From: Candidatus Dadabacteria bacterium
Lineage (GTDB): Bacteria > Desulfobacterota_D > UBA1144 > Nemesobacterales > UBA2774
Reading direction: 5' to 3'
DNA length: 9,368 nucleotides
Assembly: GCA_003229065.1 (NCBI GenBank)
Contig: QIHJ01000253.1
Location: forward strand, 1 to 9,368
Shown here: positions 7,749 through 9,368 of the stretch, piece after piece
Layout of the letters: each line of letters begins with the position of its first letter
Numbering within the stretch: the first letter of the stretch is position 1
Notes under the pieces: generated by a model
The model's input: the letters and a program-made list of their open reading frames with translations, nothing else
Told to the model about the DNA's origin: nothing
Database searches by the model: none
Program-made: the position numbers and the translations under genes

Positions 7749-9368
7749 ATGCCCACCAAAACCGCGCGCAGCAAAAAACCAAAAGACTTGAGGCACCCGA
7801 TCACGTATAAGAGAGAGAACGGCAAGTTCGACGTAGAGTGGTACCTCGGTCTCGATAAAACAAACTGGGTCCTGCCCAAGATACTAAAGGAGCAAGCCAG
7901 GAAGCTCGGGAAAAAACCGTTCCTGCAATTCGGATATAAAAAGCCCCTGAGCTTTTACCAAACTAATAAGCTAGCCAACAAGATTGCGAACGGGCTCATC
8001 AAGCTCGGCATCGAGAAGGGCGATAAAGTGGCTGTATATATGCCCAATTCCGACGATTACGTGATCACTTGGTTCGGAATACTTAAGAGGGGCGCCGTCA
8101 TGGTGCCTATAAATACGGCGTATAAAATGGACTTCCTCCAGTATATAATCGACAGCTCGGACTCAAAGGTGCTCTTTATAGCGGAGGAGTATCTGGACAG
8201 GATGCCCCCCATAGCGAAAAGGATAAAGAAGCTTGAAAACGTGATTGTGTGGACGAGGGACGGGGGCGTGAAATTCGACAAGCACGGCTACGACTTTAAG
8301 AAGATGACTCCGTATTCAAAATTTATTAACGCCCAAAAGAGCTCTGAGCCCGGGGTTGAAGTAACCTTTATGGATTTTGCGAGGCTCATGTACACCTCAG
8401 GCACCACAGGCCGCTCAAAGGGGGTCGTGCGCCCGTGCGCCGCCGATTACTCGAGCGCCCGGAACTATGCGGAGATAATGGACGTAGGCCCTGACGACGT
8501 GTGTTTCACATGCCTTCCCCTGTTTCATTCAAACGCAATGGTCATGAGCGTCTACCCGGCCCTCATAAAAGGGGCAAAAGCAGTAGTTGAAGAGAAATAC
8601 AGCGCGAGCAGGTTCTGGAAATGGATGGTTGACTTCGGGGTTACGAAATTCAATATAGTGGGCACGGTCTCGTACTTTATGTGGAACACCCCCCCTGTGC
8701 CAGAAGAGAAGAAGCACAAGGTGAGGCTCGTCCTCGGCTCCCCCGCGCCTCACGATATAATCGAGGAATTTATGAAGCGCTTCAATCTAAAGTTTATGGA
8801 GGGCTACGGCCTCACCGAGATAGGGCAGTGCACGTGGATGCGCCCGGGCGAGCCTTTCAGAGTGGGCTCCTGCGGTAAGGAGGCCCCGGGTTATGAGATT
8901 AAGATTGGGGACCCCGAAACCGATGAAGAGGTCCCAAGGGGCGGTATAGGGGAGATTATTGTACGCCCGAGGACGCCTAACCTGATGCTCCATCAGTACT
9001 ATAAAATGCCGGAGAAAACAGTAGAGGATTTCAGGAATTTTTGGTTCCACACGGGGGACGCGGGCAGGATGGATAAAGAAGGCTACATCTATTTCGTAGA
9101 CAGGGTTAAGGACTATATAAGAAGACGCGGTGAAAATATAAGCTCCTTTGAAGTGGAGAAGATCGTTGGCTCATATCCTGAGGTTGAGGAGTCGGGCGCT
9201 GTGGGCGTAAAGTCCGAAGGCGGCCGCTACGCAGAAGACGAGCTTATGATAGTGGTGGTTCCAAAGAAAGGTAAGACCATCGACCCCGAAAAACTTTTGA
9301 GATTTCTTGAGCGCAGGATGCCCGTGTTCATGATCCCCCGGTTCATTCGCTTTGATAAGTCACTTCCC
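7749..9368 (+). CDS. CaiC-like AMP-forming acyl-CoA ligase (3' partial)
   Basis: This is an ANL-superfamily enzyme that activates a carboxylic acid with ATP and then transfers it to CoA. The frame is open for 540 codons to the window edge. The start ATG has GAGAGG at 7735-7740 and an in-frame stop just upstream (7743). Motifs in order are YTSGTTGRSKGVV (215-227, phosphate loop), LPLFHSNAM (256-264), GYGLTE (352-357, with the adenylate-contacting Thr/Glu), FHTGDAGRMDKEGY (433-446) and VDRVKDYIRRRGENISSFEVE (450-470, hinge and CoA-side motif). The segment EKYSASRFW, the YFVDR hinge and the GENIS motif resemble carnitine/crotonobetaine-CoA ligase (CaiC) more than acetyl-CoA synthetase. No other carnitine gene is nearby, so the substrate is open. 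The last 20-30 residues, with the catalytic TGK lysine, lie beyond the edge. This is truncation by the window, not a pseudogene. The N-terminus is unusually basic (TARSKKPK). Confidence 0.92.
   Translation, partial: MPTKTARSKKPKDLRHPITYKRENGKFDVEWYLGLDKTNWVLPKILKEQARKLGKKPFLQFGYKKPLSFYQTNKLANKIANGLIKLGIEKGDKVAVYMPNSDDYVITWFGILKRGAVMVPINTAYKMDFLQYIIDSSDSKVLFIAEEYLDRMPPIAKRIKKLENVIVWTRDGGVKFDKHGYDFKKMTPYSKFINAQKSSEPGVEVTFMDFARLMYTSGTTGRSKGVVRPCAADYSSARNYAEIMDVGPDDVCFTCLPLFHSNAMVMSVYPALIKGAKAVVEEKYSASRFWKWMVDFGVTKFNIVGTVSYFMWNTPPVPEEKKHKVRLVLGSPAPHDIIEEFMKRFNLKFMEGYGLTEIGQCTWMRPGEPFRVGSCGKEAPGYEIKIGDPETDEEVPRGGIGEIIVRPRTPNLMLHQYYKMPEKTVEDFRNFWFHTGDAGRMDKEGYIYFVDRVKDYIRRRGENISSFEVEKIVGSYPEVEESGAVGVKSEGGRYAEDELMIVVVPKKGKTIDPEKLLRFLERRMPVFMIPRFIRFDKSLP

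Noticed and set aside
8681..8878. Plus-strand frame of 65 codons near the right end
   Set aside because: A frame-shifted reading of the ligase gene that misses all its motifs.
8529..9050. Minus-strand frames of 74 and 87 codons near the right end
   Set aside because: Both lie inside the ligase frame, which is continuous and motif-rich over all 540 codons.

Overview
The window is bacterial chromosome of moderate GC with rich use of ATA, AGA and AGG codons. It carries housekeeping genes in three transcription blocks, plus a gene-free left end filled with repeats. The block serA-hisZ-purA, the PhoH ATPase and a CaiC-like acyl-CoA ligase suggest a Gram-negative of the former Deltaproteobacteria (Desulfobacterota) or a related group such as Dadabacteria. 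A lipoprotein signal and TatC fit a diderm. The phylum assignment is inference; no rRNA or species marker is present.

Layout. Bases 1-643 hold no recognisable gene: a 114-bp tandem repeat (2.2 copies), a degenerate relative of it, several short hairpins with three-base loops, and two copies of a dispersed REP-like element. Next come a promoter, a leader of about 195 nt and phoH (873-1844, +). A small predicted lipoprotein gene with its own extended -10 promoter follows (1896-2348, +). Converging on it is a tight minus-strand operon, serA (4920-6506), hisZ (3672-4919) and purA (2380-3669), with 0-bp and 2-bp gaps and a near-consensus sigma-70 promoter at 6607-6635. In the divergent spacer, a hairpin with a U-run in minus-strand polarity lies upstream of that promoter. 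Reading right are tatC (6834-7643) and an AMP-forming acyl-CoA ligase (7749 to the right edge, cut off before its catalytic C-terminal lysine).

Function. The minus-strand operon joins the first step of serine synthesis (SerA), the regulatory subunit of the first histidine step (HisZ, implying a short-form HisG elsewhere) and the first committed step of AMP synthesis from IMP (PurA). PhoH is an ATPase usually tied to RNA metabolism. TatC is the receptor of the twin-arginine export system. The ligase activates a carboxylic acid of unknown identity.

I see no CRISPR array, transposase, phage gene, toxin-antitoxin pair or defence system. The genes are ordinary. The parts that deserve attention are the structured repeats at 1-577, the phoH and ligase leaders, and the orphan terminator. 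Two start sites are set from sequence signals: the lipoprotein at 1896 and serA at a TTG at 6504-6506.
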